From assembly GCF_029168335.1 (NCBI RefSeq), contig NZ_JARGYC010000008.1:1-64000 (forward strand): a stretch of 64,000 nucleotides of DNA. The letters are read 5' to 3'. Origin of the DNA: Psychromarinibacter sediminicola (GTDB lineage: Bacteria > Pseudomonadota > Alphaproteobacteria > Rhodobacterales > Rhodobacteraceae). Shown here piece after piece: positions 27,201 through 35,618 of this stretch. The notes under the pieces were generated by a model. The model saw only the letters and a program-made list of their open reading frames with translations, did not search any database and was not told where the DNA came from. The position numbers and the translations under genes are program-made. How positions within the stretch are numbered: the stretch's first letter is position 1; each line of letters begins with the position of its first letter.

Positions 27201-27617
27201 TCAGCCGCCGCAGCCGCCGATCGTGACCTTCACTTCCTTCGACGCCTTGACGAAGCTGCCATCGGCCATCTTCGCCACGGCCACCACGTCCTGGGTGCCG
27301 GCAAGCCGGATCCGGGTGGCGGCGTATTGCGAGGCCGAGAGCGGGCCGAAGTTGAACTGGGCCACGCCCGGCTGCGGGTTGCCCGCGGCCAGAACCAGGA
27401 TCGCCTCGGCGCCCGGCGCGGACACCTCGATCGGAACCGTGTTGCCGTTCTCGGCGATTTCCGGGGCGGTCAGGGTCAGCCCTTCGCTGCCCGTCTCGGC
27501 CCCGCCGGTGAACTCGGCGATGGCGTCTTCCGTCGCCGCCACCACGCGGAACGGAAGGACCGTCGCCGCGGCCGCGCCCAGCCCGATCAGGAGCGTGTCG
27601 CGTCGTGTGATGCTCAT
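27201..27617 (-). CDS. soxY: SoxY, covalent sulfur-carrier subunit
   Basis: The 138-residue protein holds the sulfur intermediates on the cysteine of its C-terminal GGCGG swinging arm, which is intact here (VTIGGCGG). A Tat signal (SITRRDTLLIGLGAAAA) begins at the ATG at 27617, preceded by AAGGAAAC; an upstream in-frame codon at 27650 overlaps soxX and is not preferred. It forms the carrier with SoxZ and is acted on by SoxAX, SoxB and SoxCD. Confidence 0.96.
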   Translation of the reverse strand: MSITRRDTLLIGLGAAAATVLPFRVVAATEDAIAEFTGGAETGSEGLTLTAPEIAENGNTVPIEVSAPGAEAILVLAAGNPQPGVAQFNFGPLSASQYAATRIRLAGTQDVVAVAKMADGSFVKASKEVKVTIGGCGG

Positions 27618-27646
27618 GTCTCGTTTCCTTTCGTTGACCTGGACGG

Positions 27647-28120
27647 TCACTCTTCCTTCAGGGTCATCAGGAAGGCGACCACGTCCTCGATTTCCTGTGC
27701 CGTCAGCAGCGGCGGAAGCGGTTCTTCGGCCGCCTTGCCGGTATAGGCGTCGCCCGGTCGAATGTAGCCCGTCGACTTGTAGAACGACGGCATCATCGAT
27801 TCGGGGAACATCTTCTTAGCGTTGGTCACGATCCCGCGGATCTCGGCCTCGGACCAGCGGTCCGCCACGCCGTCCAGCATCGGGCCGATCTCGCCGTGGA
27901 ACGGCAGATCGGACAGCGCCGAGACCTCGTGACAGGCGATGCAGTTGCCCGAGCCCTTGTTCATCAACTCGCGGCCGTTGGCCACGTCGCCCGGAACGCC
28001 GGTCAGCGAGTCCATTACCGCGCCGTCCTCGAACATCACCTCGCCGGGCGCCGGCGGCTCAGCCCAGGCCGCGCCCGCCATCAGCAGGGTTGCGGCAAGG
28101 ATCGCAGATGTCTTTCTCAT
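27647..28120 (-). CDS. soxX: SoxX, monoheme subunit of the SoxAX cytochrome
   Basis: The 157-residue secreted cytochrome has one heme site, CIACH (60-64), and a downstream FPESMMPSFY segment with candidate methionine ligands. The Sec signal ends AWA-EPP. The ATG at 28120 follows GGGAGGACTC. It leads the soxXYZABCDEF run and lies downstream of a perfect operator palindrome at 28181-28200, so it should start a SoxR-controlled transcript. Confidence 0.95.
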   Translation of the reverse strand: MRKTSAILAATLLMAGAAWAEPPAPGEVMFEDGAVMDSLTGVPGDVANGRELMNKGSGNCIACHEVSALSDLPFHGEIGPMLDGVADRWSEAEIRGIVTNAKKMFPESMMPSFYKSTGYIRPGDAYTGKAAEEPLPPLLTAQEIEDVVAFLMTLKEE

Positions 28121-28180
28121 GAGTCCTCCCATCTCACTGTCGGCATACCGTAGCGCACCGGCCGCCCGACTCGCAACATT

Positions 28181-28200
28181 AAATTCAACTAAGTGAATTT
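28181..28200. promoter_or_regulatory. SoxR operator candidate in the soxW-soxX gap
   Basis: AAATTCAACTAAGTGAATTT has perfect 7-base arms around ACTAAG and sits 61 bp before the soxX start. It is AT-rich within GC-rich DNA. A near copy lies in the soxV-soxS gap. In Pseudaminobacter the ArsR-type SoxR is known to bind the same two intergenic regions, which supports the assignment. Confidence 0.75.
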
Positions 28201-28245
28201 GGCCATATGTCGCAGGCCGGGGCGGGCGCGGCGCCGGCATCGCCG

Positions 28246-28815
28246 TCAGCCTTTCTGTGCGTTGATCATGTCGGCGTGGTATTTCTGAAAGCTGGGCTGC
28301 TCGAGATAGATCTTGTCGCGCACCCAGGTCAGCAGGTTCTTGGTGGTGTTCGCGCTGAACGCCCCCGGCATCACGACCAGGGCGGCATCCTCGGCCGTCT
28401 GGTCCTCGGGCACCTCCTCGGGGAACAGCATGATCGTCGGCGTGAACTGCTGGCGCCAGCGCCGCACGGCCTCTTTCTCGCGCATCGCCTCGCCGTCGAA
28501 GTCGGTCACCTCGACATCGCCGAACATGTTGATCTGGATGACGAAGAAGTCCTCCTCCAGCATGGTGGCGATGTCGTCGCGCACGAAGACCTCCTCGTGC
28601 ATCTTGCGGCAATAGATGCAGCCGCGCTGTTCGATGATCAGCATCAGGCGCTTGCCCTCGGCGTTGGCCTCGGCCAGGTCGTCCTGCAGGTCCTTGAACG
28701 TGTCGCGCATCCAGGACGATTTGTGCAGCCCGTCGTCGCCGACGCCCAACTCCTCGCCCCAGGCGGCGCCTGCCATGAACAGAACCGCCGCAGCCATCGT
28801 CAGAATCCGTGTCAT
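28246..28815 (-). CDS. soxW: SoxW, periplasmic thioredoxin
   Basis: The 189-residue protein has a Sec signal (ending AWG-EEL) and a thioredoxin fold with the redox motif CIYC (66-69) and a cis-proline region FTPTIMLFP. It receives electrons from the membrane protein SoxV and keeps the SoxYZ cysteine reduced. The ATG at 28815 is preferred because GGGAGG lies at good spacing; an ATG two codons earlier abuts it. It is 17 bp after soxV. Confidence 0.9.
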   Translation of the reverse strand: MTRILTMAAAVLFMAGAAWGEELGVGDDGLHKSSWMRDTFKDLQDDLAEANAEGKRLMLIIEQRGCIYCRKMHEEVFVRDDIATMLEEDFFVIQINMFGDVEVTDFDGEAMREKEAVRRWRQQFTPTIMLFPEEVPEDQTAEDAALVVMPGAFSANTTKNLLTWVRDKIYLEQPSFQKYHADMINAQKG

Positions 28816-28832
28816 CTCCATCCTCCCTGTTG

Positions 28833-29564
28833 TCAGCCAATGTTGGGCCAGAACTGGACCATCCAGTTGGCGATGTAGTTGACGGTCTCGGTCGCGATCA
28901 GCACGCCGAACAGGACCAGAAGCGCGCCCATGACCTTCTCGATCGTGCCCAGGTGTTTCCGGAACCCGCGCATCCAGCGCAGGAACGGCCTGATGAACAG
29001 CGCGGCCAGCACGAAGGGCGCGGTCATTCCCACGGCATAGGTCAGAAGCAGCCCCATCCCCTGCCCCACCGTCTCCTGCCCGCCGGCCATGAACAGGATC
29101 GCGGCCAGCACCGGCCCCACGCAGGGCGTCCAGCCGAAGGCGAAGGCCAGCCCGATCACGAAGGCGCCCGCCACGGTGGTGCCGTCGGTGCTGCCCGCCT
29201 CGGAGCGGAACTGCCGGTAGAGAAACCCGATCCGGATCACGCCCAGGAAATGCAGCCCCATGACGATGATGATCGCCGCCGCGACCCAGCGCAGCACGTC
29301 GAACCAGTCGCGCACGAACTGCCCGAAGGCCGTCGCCGCCGCGCCCAGCCCCACGAAGATCGTGGCCACCCCGGCCGCGAAGGCCAGCGCCGAGAAGAAG
29401 GCCCGCCGCTGCACCCCCGGCGGCAGCGGCGCCCCGTCCTGCAGCGTCGCCACCCCCGACCCGGCCAGGTAGGACAGGTAGAACGGCACGATCGGCAGGA
29501 TGCAGGGCGACAGGAAGGACAGGAGCCCGGCCAGCAGCGCGCCCGCAAGCGTGACGTCGAACAT
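28833..29564 (-). CDS. soxV: SoxV, CcdA-like membrane thiol-electron transporter
   Basis: The 243-residue protein has six hydrophobic segments and the two transmembrane cysteines of the CcdA/DsbD family, in LSPCILPIVPFYLSYL near residue 20 and in WTPCVGPVLAA near 147. It shuttles electrons from cytoplasmic thioredoxin to periplasmic SoxW. It is divergent from soxS, with a 70-bp gap that contains the second SoxR-like operator. Confidence 0.92.
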   Translation of the reverse strand: MFDVTLAGALLAGLLSFLSPCILPIVPFYLSYLAGSGVATLQDGAPLPPGVQRRAFFSALAFAAGVATIFVGLGAAATAFGQFVRDWFDVLRWVAAAIIIVMGLHFLGVIRIGFLYRQFRSEAGSTDGTTVAGAFVIGLAFAFGWTPCVGPVLAAILFMAGGQETVGQGMGLLLTYAVGMTAPFVLAALFIRPFLRWMRGFRKHLGTIEKVMGALLVLFGVLIATETVNYIANWMVQFWPNIG

Positions 29565-29616
29565 CTCCTCCCCCCGTATCGCTTTCGGTCAAGTCGCTTG
29601 CCGAACCGGCATCAAC

Positions 29617-29636
29617 ACATTACATTAGTCGAATAT
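29617..29636. promoter_or_regulatory. SoxR operator candidate in the soxV-soxS gap
   Basis: On the minus strand the site reads ATATTCGACTAATGTAATGT and matches the soxW-soxX operator at most positions, including ATTC, ACTAA and AAT. It overlaps the apparent soxS start codon at 29635, so binding could block both soxVW and soxSR expression. Confidence 0.65.
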
Positions 29637-30030
29637 GGAGATCGTATTCAAGACTCGCAATGCGATTGCCCCGCTTTTCGCCACGGCATTCGCATTTCTG
29701 ACGGCCGCCGCCGCGCCCGCCGACACCTCGCTGGTGATGGCGGAGGAAGCCGGCTGCATGTGGTGTGCCCGCTGGAATGCCGAGGTCGCGCCGGAATACC
29801 CCAAGACCGCCGAGGGCCGCGCCGCGCCGCTGCGGCGGATCGACAAGACCGCGCCCGTGCCCGACGACCTGACGCTGGACGGACCCGTCCGGTTCACCCC
29901 CACCTTCATTCTGGTGCGGGACGGGCAAGAGATCGACCGGATCGAGGGTTACCCCGGCGAGGATTTTTTCTGGCCACTGCTGCAACGAATGCTTATGGAA
30001 TCGGGGATCGAGTACGATGCCGCGGGATGA
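29635..30030 (+). CDS. soxS: SoxS, periplasmic thioredoxin-like protein
   Basis: The 131-residue protein has a signal peptide (ending AAAAPA-DTS), the redox motif CMWC (41-44) and the RFTPTFILVRDG strand of the thioredoxin fold. In Paracoccus SoxS reactivates the Sox system. The ATG at 29635 lies inside the operator and has no Shine-Dalgarno, so the mRNA may be leaderless or the real start may be a non-canonical codon downstream. It overlaps soxR by 14 bases. Confidence 0.85.
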   Translation: MEIVFKTRNAIAPLFATAFAFLTAAAAPADTSLVMAEEAGCMWCARWNAEVAPEYPKTAEGRAAPLRRIDKTAPVPDDLTLDGPVRFTPTFILVRDGQEIDRIEGYPGEDFFWPLLQRMLMESGIEYDAAG

Positions 30031-30454
30031 GATGTTGGACCGGGATACCGGCAGAGACGACAGCGACTACGCGGAGAGCGGGACGCAGGACGGCGACACC
30101 CGCGAATCCAGCCTGCCCCGGTTCACCGGCGACACCTGCTCGGACGAGCTGGACGCGATGATGGCCAACGCGCAGCGGGCCTCGAACTTCCTCAAGGCGA
30201 TCAGCCACGAAGGCCGGCTGATGATCCTGTGCCACCTCGCCAGCGGCGAGAAGTCGGTGACGGAGCTGGAGGAACTGCTCTCGGCCCGGCAGGCCGCCGT
30301 TTCGCAGCAGCTGTCGCGCCTGCGGCTGGAGGGGCTGGTCAAGCCGCGCCGCGAGGGCAAGGCGATCTACTACAGCTTGACCGACGACCGATCCACGCGG
30401 ATCATGGAGGTCGTCTACGATCTGTTCTGCAGCAAGGACGCGCCGAAAAAATAG
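30017..30454 (+). CDS. soxR: SoxR, ArsR-family thiol-based repressor
   Basis: The 145-residue protein has a winged helix-turn-helix (ARQAAVSQQLSRLRLEGLV, about residues 90-108) and a beta wing. Cys72 (MILCHL) and Cys138 (DLFCSK) are spaced as the sensing pair of the BigR/SqrR/YgaV group, so persulfide or tetrasulfide formation likely relieves repression. A third cysteine, Cys41, lies in a longer than usual acidic N-terminal tail. An ATG five codons in is an alternative start. It should bind the sites at 28181 and 29617. Confidence 0.9.
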   Translation: MPRDEMLDRDTGRDDSDYAESGTQDGDTRESSLPRFTGDTCSDELDAMMANAQRASNFLKAISHEGRLMILCHLASGEKSVTELEELLSARQAAVSQQLSRLRLEGLVKPRREGKAIYYSLTDDRSTRIMEVVYDLFCSKDAPKK

Positions 30455-30492
30455 CCAAGGGCTGTCGGCGCGCGGGGGGGAGGAGACCGGCC

Positions 30493-31548
30493 ATGCTGGA
30501 CATGCTCGGCGAACCGCTTGTCGTCACGCTGATCGGGCTGGCCGGTGGCCTGTGCCTCGGTCTGGCGGCGCGGCTGGGGCGATTCTGTTCGATGGGCGCC
30601 ATCGAGGACGCCCTTTACGGCAACGACGGGCGAAGGCTGCGCATGTGGGGCGTCGCCATCGGCATCGCCGTCATCGGCAGCTTCCTGGCCATGGCGCTCG
30701 GCTGGTTCGACCCGGCGCAGACGCTCTACCTGTCGAACACCTGGTATCCGCTGGCCAGCATCGCCGGCGGGCTGGTCTTCGGCTACGGCATGGCGCTCGC
30801 CGGCAATTGCGGCTTCGGCGCGCTGGCCCGCGTCGGCGGCGGCGACTTCCGCTCCTTCGTGATCGTGTTGGTCATGGGCCTGTCGGCCTATATCGCCCTG
30901 TCGGGTCCGCTCGCCGCGTTGCGCGTCTGGGCTTTTCCCGTCGCCGCGCCCGAGGGCCAGCTGCCCGGCATCGCCCATGTTCTGGGCGGCATGACCGGCC
31001 TGCCCGTCACCGTGACCGGCATCGTGCTCGGCGCCGCGCTTCTGGTATTCTCGGGCGCGAACCGCCGCCTGCTGCAATCCCCGGGCATGGTCTTCTGGTC
31101 CGTCGTCGTCGGCCTCGCCATCGTCGGCGCCTGGGTCGGCACGTCCTGGGTCGCGGCCAAAGGGTTCGAGGCGCTGCCGGTCGTCTCGCACAGCTTCGCG
31201 CGGCCGCTGGGCGATTCGATGCTCTGGCTGATGATGTCCTCGGGCCTGTCGATCAACTTCGCCGTCGGCTCCGTCGCGGGCGTCCTGGTCGGCGCCTTCG
31301 CCGGCAGCCTGATCAAGGGCCATTTCCGCTGGGAAGCCTGCGAGGATCCGCGCGAGCTGCGCCGCCAGATCGGGGGCGCCGCGCTGATGGGCGTGGGCGC
31401 GGCCGTCGCCGTGGGCTGCACCGTGGGCCAGGGGCTTTCGGCCTTCTCCGTCCTGGCCTTCAGCGCACCCGTCACCGCCGCCGCCATCTTCGCCGGCGCC
31501 GCGCTCGGGCTGAAACAGCTGATCACCGGCTTCGTCCCGGCGGAGTAG
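30493..31548 (+). CDS. YeeE/YedE-family membrane transporter (SoxT-like)
   Basis: The 351-residue multi-pass protein belongs to the YeeE/YedE (Sul_transp) family. Conserved cysteines are in LGRFCSMGAI, ALAGNCGFGAL and VAVGCTVGQGLS. It follows soxR by 38 bp with an AGGAG ribosome-binding site and is probably co-transcribed with soxSR. Transport of thiosulfate or a sulfur signal into the cytoplasm, where SoxR senses it, fits the context but is inferred. It is convergent with the ABC-F gene. Confidence 0.87.
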   Translation: MLDMLGEPLVVTLIGLAGGLCLGLAARLGRFCSMGAIEDALYGNDGRRLRMWGVAIGIAVIGSFLAMALGWFDPAQTLYLSNTWYPLASIAGGLVFGYGMALAGNCGFGALARVGGGDFRSFVIVLVMGLSAYIALSGPLAALRVWAFPVAAPEGQLPGIAHVLGGMTGLPVTVTGIVLGAALLVFSGANRRLLQSPGMVFWSVVVGLAIVGAWVGTSWVAAKGFEALPVVSHSFARPLGDSMLWLMMSSGLSINFAVGSVAGVLVGAFAGSLIKGHFRWEACEDPRELRRQIGGAALMGVGAAVAVGCTVGQGLSAFSVLAFSAPVTAAAIFAGAALGLKQLITGFVPAE

Positions 31549-31587
31549 AACGTGTCGCGTGCCATCCGTTCGCGCGACACCCCATAG

Positions 31588-33411
31588 TCACCCCGCCGCT
31601 TCGGCCTTCTCTTCCAGGCGTAGCCACTCGGCCTCGGCCTTCTCCAGCGCGGCCTGCCGCTCGGTCAGCGCCTCGGTCGCCTTCTCGAACTTCACCGGCG
31701 CCTTGGTGAACAGCTCCGGATCGGCGAGGTAGTCGGACAGCTTGGCGATCTCCGCCTCCAGCCGCTCGATCTCCGCCGGCAGCGCCTCCAGCCGGTGCTT
31801 CTCGGTAAAGCTCAGCCCCGGCTCCGCGGCCTTTGGCGCGGGCTTCGCGCCCTTCAGGCCAGGTTTCTTCGCCGGTTTCGCCGGCGCCGGCGCCACCGCC
31901 GCCTCGCCCCGCTGCGCGCGGTAATCGCTCCAGCCCCCGGCATAGACGGTCGCCCGCCCGTCGCCCTCCATCGCCACGGTCGTCGTCGCCACCCGGTCCA
32001 GGAAATCCCGGTCGTGGCTGACCAGCAGCACCGTGCCGTCGTAATCGGCCAGGATCTCCTGCAAGAGGTCCAGCGTCTCGATATCCAGGTCGTTCGTCGG
32101 CTCGTCCAGCACCAGCAGGTTGGAATTGCGCGCCATGATCCGCGCCAGCAGAAGCCGCGCCTTCTCGCCGCCCGAGAGCGAACGTACGGGCGCCCGCGCC
32201 TGCGCGTCGTCGAACAGGAACTCCTTGAGATAGCCGACAACGTGCTTCGGCGTGCCGCGCACCATCACCTGGTCCGACTGCCCCGAGATCCGCATCTGCG
32301 GATCGTGCGTCAGGCTCTCCCACAACGTGGCGTCGGTGTCGAGCTGGGCGCGGTTCTGGTCGAACACCGCCATCTCGATGTTGGTGCCGAGCGTGACCGA
32401 GCCCTCGTCCGGCGCCAGCTCCCCGGTCAGCATCTGCAGAAGCGTGGTCTTCCCCGCCCCGTTCGGACCCACAAAGGCCACCCGGTCGCCGCGCAGCACG
32501 CGCAGGGAAAACGGCCGCAGGATCACACGCTCGCCGTAGCGCTTGGAGATCTCGCGCGCCTCGATCACCCGCTTGCCCGATTGCGGGCCCGAGTCCAGCG
32601 CCATATCCGCCGTGCCCTGCCGCCGGATCATCGCCCGGCGCTCCTCGCGCATCGCCTGCAGGTTCCGCACCCGCCCCTGGTTGCGCTTGCGCCGCGCGGA
32701 AATGCCCTCCACGGCCCAACGCGCCTCGGCCTTGATCTTGCGGTCCAGCTTGTGCCGCGCCTGGTCCTCCTCCTCCCAGACCTTGTCGCGCCAGCTTTCG
32801 AAATCCTCGAACCCCTTCTCCTGCCGCCGCACCACGCCGCGGTCGAGCCACAAAGTCGCCCGTGTCAGCGCGCGCAGGAACGCCCGGTCGTGCGAGATCA
32901 GCACGAAGGCCGTGCGCGTGCCCTTCAGCTGCTCCTCCAGCCAGGAGATCGCCTGGATATCCAGGTGGTTCGTCGGCTCGTCCAAGAGCATCAGCTCCGG
33001 CGCCTCGGCCCAGAGCTTGGCCAGCGCCGCGCGCCGCCGCTCGCCGCCCGAGGCCGCCGCGACCGTGGTGGCGGGGTCGAACTTCAGACCCTCGGCCGCC
33101 ATCTCCACCCGATACGCCTCGCCCGGCTCCAGCGCGCTCGCCGCGAAATCGCCCAGCGTGTCGTAGCCGCTCATGTCGGGATGCTGCTGCATGTAGCCCA
33201 CCGACATCCCCGGCGACAGCACCCGCGCGCCCCGGTCGGGCTCCACCAGCCCGGCCATCACCTTCATCAGCGTCGACTTGCCGGATCCGTTGCGCCCGAC
33301 CAGCGCGATCCGGTCGCCCGGCTGCACCACCAGGTCGACGCCGTCGAACAGCGGATCGCCCCCGAAGGTCAGCGCGATATCGGTCAGTTGAAGAAGAGGA
33401 GCCTTGGCCAT
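31588..33411 (-). CDS. ABC-F family ATPase (Uup-like)
   Basis: The 607-residue cytoplasmic protein has two ABC domains in tandem with no membrane segments. Walker A sequences are VGRNGSGKST (domain 1) and VGPNGAGKTT (domain 2), and signatures are ASGGERRRAAL and LSGGEKARLLL. A lysine/alanine-rich linker and a C-terminal coiled coil (about residues 530-607) follow, as in Uup. ABC-F proteins act on the ribosome or at branched DNA rather than in transport. A second ABC-F protein is encoded at 57251-59098. Confidence 0.92.
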   Translation of the reverse strand: MAKAPLLQLTDIALTFGGDPLFDGVDLVVQPGDRIALVGRNGSGKSTLMKVMAGLVEPDRGARVLSPGMSVGYMQQHPDMSGYDTLGDFAASALEPGEAYRVEMAAEGLKFDPATTVAAASGGERRRAALAKLWAEAPELMLLDEPTNHLDIQAISWLEEQLKGTRTAFVLISHDRAFLRALTRATLWLDRGVVRRQEKGFEDFESWRDKVWEEEDQARHKLDRKIKAEARWAVEGISARRKRNQGRVRNLQAMREERRAMIRRQGTADMALDSGPQSGKRVIEAREISKRYGERVILRPFSLRVLRGDRVAFVGPNGAGKTTLLQMLTGELAPDEGSVTLGTNIEMAVFDQNRAQLDTDATLWESLTHDPQMRISGQSDQVMVRGTPKHVVGYLKEFLFDDAQARAPVRSLSGGEKARLLLARIMARNSNLLVLDEPTNDLDIETLDLLQEILADYDGTVLLVSHDRDFLDRVATTTVAMEGDGRATVYAGGWSDYRAQRGEAAVAPAPAKPAKKPGLKGAKPAPKAAEPGLSFTEKHRLEALPAEIERLEAEIAKLSDYLADPELFTKAPVKFEKATEALTERQAALEKAEAEWLRLEEKAEAAG

Positions 33412-33460
33412 GCCGGCCAGCTAGTCGCACGCGGCGGAAAGGTCAATCCGCGCCCCCGCC

Positions 33461-33500
33461 CCGCTTCTTCTGGCCCGAAATACTCCCGCCGGAGGCAAGA
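33461..33500 (-). repeat. Intergenic element, copy A (downstream of olsB)
   Basis: On the minus strand the core GGGAGTATTTCGGGCCAGAA is followed by GAAGCGG and preceded by TTGCCTCCGGC. Related copies lie at 60563-60591 (plus) and 62891-62929 (minus). This copy starts 12 bases past the olsB stop on the same strand. A 3'-end processing or termination role is possible but unproven. Confidence 0.6.
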
Positions 33501-33512
33501 AGATTCTGGCGC

Positions 33513-34262
33513 CTACCCCGCCACCAGGCGCAGCGCCCGGGCCCGCCCCGGCGGCACCGCCTTGATCTCCAGCCCGGTGAAGACGTGCAGCGTGTTCATG
33601 TCGTCGTCGACGACCGCGTGGTCGCTCACCCAGCCGCCCATCATCAGGTAGGTGCGCAGCAGCGGCGGCATCGTCCGCATCGCGCGCTTGGCATCCGGTT
33701 TCCGCCGCAGCCGGCTGGCGAACCGGAACACCTTCGGCGCCTTCACCCGCGGCAGCCAGCGCTTCGGCGCCAGGTGCCGCTCCTTCAGCATCGCGAAGGC
33801 GTCGAGATAGGCGTCGGTCTCGGTCCCCTGGAAGGACGAGCAGCCGAACAGCATCTCGACCCCCTCCTCGTCGACGAAGCGGGTCATCGCCCCCCAGGCC
33901 ACCCGCAGGATATCCGGCTCGCGCGCGAAGTCCGGGTCGATGCAGAACCGCCCCATCTCGACCATCGGGCCCGAGAACCCTTCGAGCGCCTTCAGCTCGT
34001 AATACTGCGCCGAATAGCTCCGCCCGATCTCGGCGCCGTCCTTCAGCGGCAGCAGCCGGAAACAGCACACCAGCCGCCCGCCGCGCCCCTCTTCCACCAG
34101 CACGTGATGACAGCGCGCGTCGAACGGATCGGTGTCACGCCCGCCCGCGCGCGGGGCGGCGCCGGTTTCGGCGATGAAGGTGCGATAGCGCAGCGCCTGC
34201 GCCGCCGCGATGTCGTCCGGGCCCTCGGCCATCCGCGCCCGATACCTGCCCCGTCGCAACAT
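33513..34262 (-). CDS. olsB: OlsB-type ornithine N-acyltransferase (GNAT fold)
   Basis: The 249-residue protein matches the PlsC-independent OlsB family that makes lyso-ornithine lipid from ornithine and 3-hydroxyacyl-ACP. Conserved segments include AAAQALRYRTFIAE, DTDPFDARCHHVLV, EMGRFCIDPD and LRTYLMMGGWV. The start at 34262 follows GAGGTGGGC. OlsA, the second enzyme, is usually adjacent in related bacteria but is absent here, so it must be elsewhere or another acyltransferase is used. Confidence 0.85.
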   Translation of the reverse strand: MLRRGRYRARMAEGPDDIAAAQALRYRTFIAETGAAPRAGGRDTDPFDARCHHVLVEEGRGGRLVCCFRLLPLKDGAEIGRSYSAQYYELKALEGFSGPMVEMGRFCIDPDFAREPDILRVAWGAMTRFVDEEGVEMLFGCSSFQGTETDAYLDAFAMLKERHLAPKRWLPRVKAPKVFRFASRLRRKPDAKRAMRTMPPLLRTYLMMGGWVSDHAVVDDDMNTLHVFTGLEIKAVPPGRARALRLVAG

Positions 34263-34382
34263 GCCCACCTCACGATCATGCGGCCCGGCTTGGAATGCCC
34301 CGGCACCATCTTACCTATGATTCCGAAATCGCCTACAGACAACATGTGACAGCGATCTGACGAAACAAGCCGGAGACGCGCG

Positions 34383-34802
34383 ATGGACAAGCCCGCCCCC
34401 ACCGAGACCCGAGAAACGGTCGAGAAATCCGAGGCCGAGTGGCGCGACCAGCTCAGCGACCTGGCCTTCAAGGTCACCCGCAAGCACGGGACCGAGCGCG
34501 CCTTCACCCATGACGACTTCCCGAAAGAGCCGGGGACGTTCCACTGCATCTGCTGCGGCGCGACGCTCTTCGACCAGGCCCACAAGTTCGACAGCGGCAC
34601 CGGCTGGCCCTCGTTCTGGCAGCCGGCCGACCCCGAGATGGTCGGCGAGAGCGTCGACCGGTCGTGGTTCATGAAGCGCACCGAGGTCCACTGCACCCGC
34701 TGCGCCGCGCATCTGGGGCACGTCTTCCCCGACGGCCCCGAGCCGACGGGCCTGCGCTACTGCATCAACGGCGTCGCGCTGGATTTCCGCCCAGACGACT
34801 GA
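34383..34802 (+). CDS. msrB: Peptide-methionine (R)-S-oxide reductase MsrB
   Basis: The 139-residue enzyme repairs methionine-R-sulfoxide. Structural zinc is held by C55-x-x-C58 (CICCG) and C104-x-x-C107 (CTRC). The catalytic cysteine is Cys127 in RYCINGVALDF. GTGWPSFW and HLGHVFPDGP are family signatures. No signal peptide is present, so it acts in the cytoplasm. It is divergent from olsB. Confidence 0.96.
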   Translation: MDKPAPTETRETVEKSEAEWRDQLSDLAFKVTRKHGTERAFTHDDFPKEPGTFHCICCGATLFDQAHKFDSGTGWPSFWQPADPEMVGESVDRSWFMKRTEVHCTRCAAHLGHVFPDGPEPTGLRYCINGVALDFRPDD

Positions 34803-34913
34803 CGCCACGACCGCACGCCGGGGCCGGGTCAAGGATGGCCGGCAGGCCACCGCCGCAGGCGGCGCGCAGCGTCCTTGAGGCGGGCCCGGCGGGCCGCATC
34901 CTCGAATAGGCGT

Positions 34914-34939
34914 CTTGAGGGGCACACCTGCCCCTCAAG
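34914..34939. terminator. Hairpin in the msrB-bamE gap
   Basis: CTTGAGGGG (34914-34922) and CCCCTCAAG (34931-34939) form a perfect 9-bp stem around an 8-base loop between convergent msrB and bamE. No T-run follows. The rest of the 288-bp gap (34803-35090) is GC-rich with several short inverted repeats and no gene. Confidence 0.4.
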
Positions 34940-35090
34940 CGCGTCTCAGCAGACAATGCGGCGTCGCAACGGGCGCCACGTTCGGGATAGCGCCGCACCT
35001 TCTCACCCCGCACCGACCGCCCGGACGGCCGCGCAGCGGTCGGCCGGGGAAAAGAGCGCGCGGCCGAAGGCCGCTCCATTCGAGAACGGC

Positions 35091-35546
35091 TCAGTTGAGA
35101 AGCTGGTCGGCGGTGAAGTTGCCGAAGCTGCCGAACAGCTGGCGCAGGAACGAAATGCCCTTGATGTTGCTGTCGGTGACCCGGCGCGAGATGGTGATCA
35201 CGCGGCCGTCCTCCAGCCCGAAGCGCTCGATGTTCTCGACGACCCCGTCCCGGTCGAAGGAGATCGCGACGACCTCGCGGTCGATCTCCTGGCGCTGGCG
35301 GAAGCCGTAGGCGCGGAACTTGGACTTCACGTAATACCAGCCGCCCGCGTCCAGGATGCCGGAGGCCGACGGCCGGCCGACGACTTCGGCCACGGTCTCG
35401 CGCGTGTCGACGCCCACGACGATCTGGTTCAGCACGTCGTCGGGCGGCACGTAGCCGTGGTTGCGGTCGATGTTCGAACAGGCGGCGACGAGGGCCAGAA
35501 GCCCCGCGCAGAAGGCCAGCCGGATCGCGGCGGTGATGCTGCTCAT
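35091..35546 (-). CDS. bamE: BamE (SmpA/OmlA) outer-membrane assembly lipoprotein
   Basis: The 151-residue lipoprotein has a lipobox LVAAC (cysteine near residue 23) and the SmpA/OmlA domain with IVVGVDTRETVAEVVGRPS and GGWYYVKSKFRAYG. BamE supports the BAM complex that folds outer-membrane proteins. The ATG at 35546 is preferred; the open frame continues to 37022 only by chance through unrelated genes. It is divergent from the DUF177 gene, a conserved pairing in alphaproteobacteria. Confidence 0.92.
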   Translation of the reverse strand: MSSITAAIRLAFCAGLLALVAACSNIDRNHGYVPPDDVLNQIVVGVDTRETVAEVVGRPSASGILDAGGWYYVKSKFRAYGFRQRQEIDREVVAISFDRDGVVENIERFGLEDGRVITISRRVTDSNIKGISFLRQLFGSFGNFTADQLLN

Positions 35547-35618
35547 GTCGCCCCTCTTGCCATGGACTGGCCAAGCTTTTAGCTGCATTAGCAGATCGCA
35601 GCCCGAAGGTTCAAGCAA

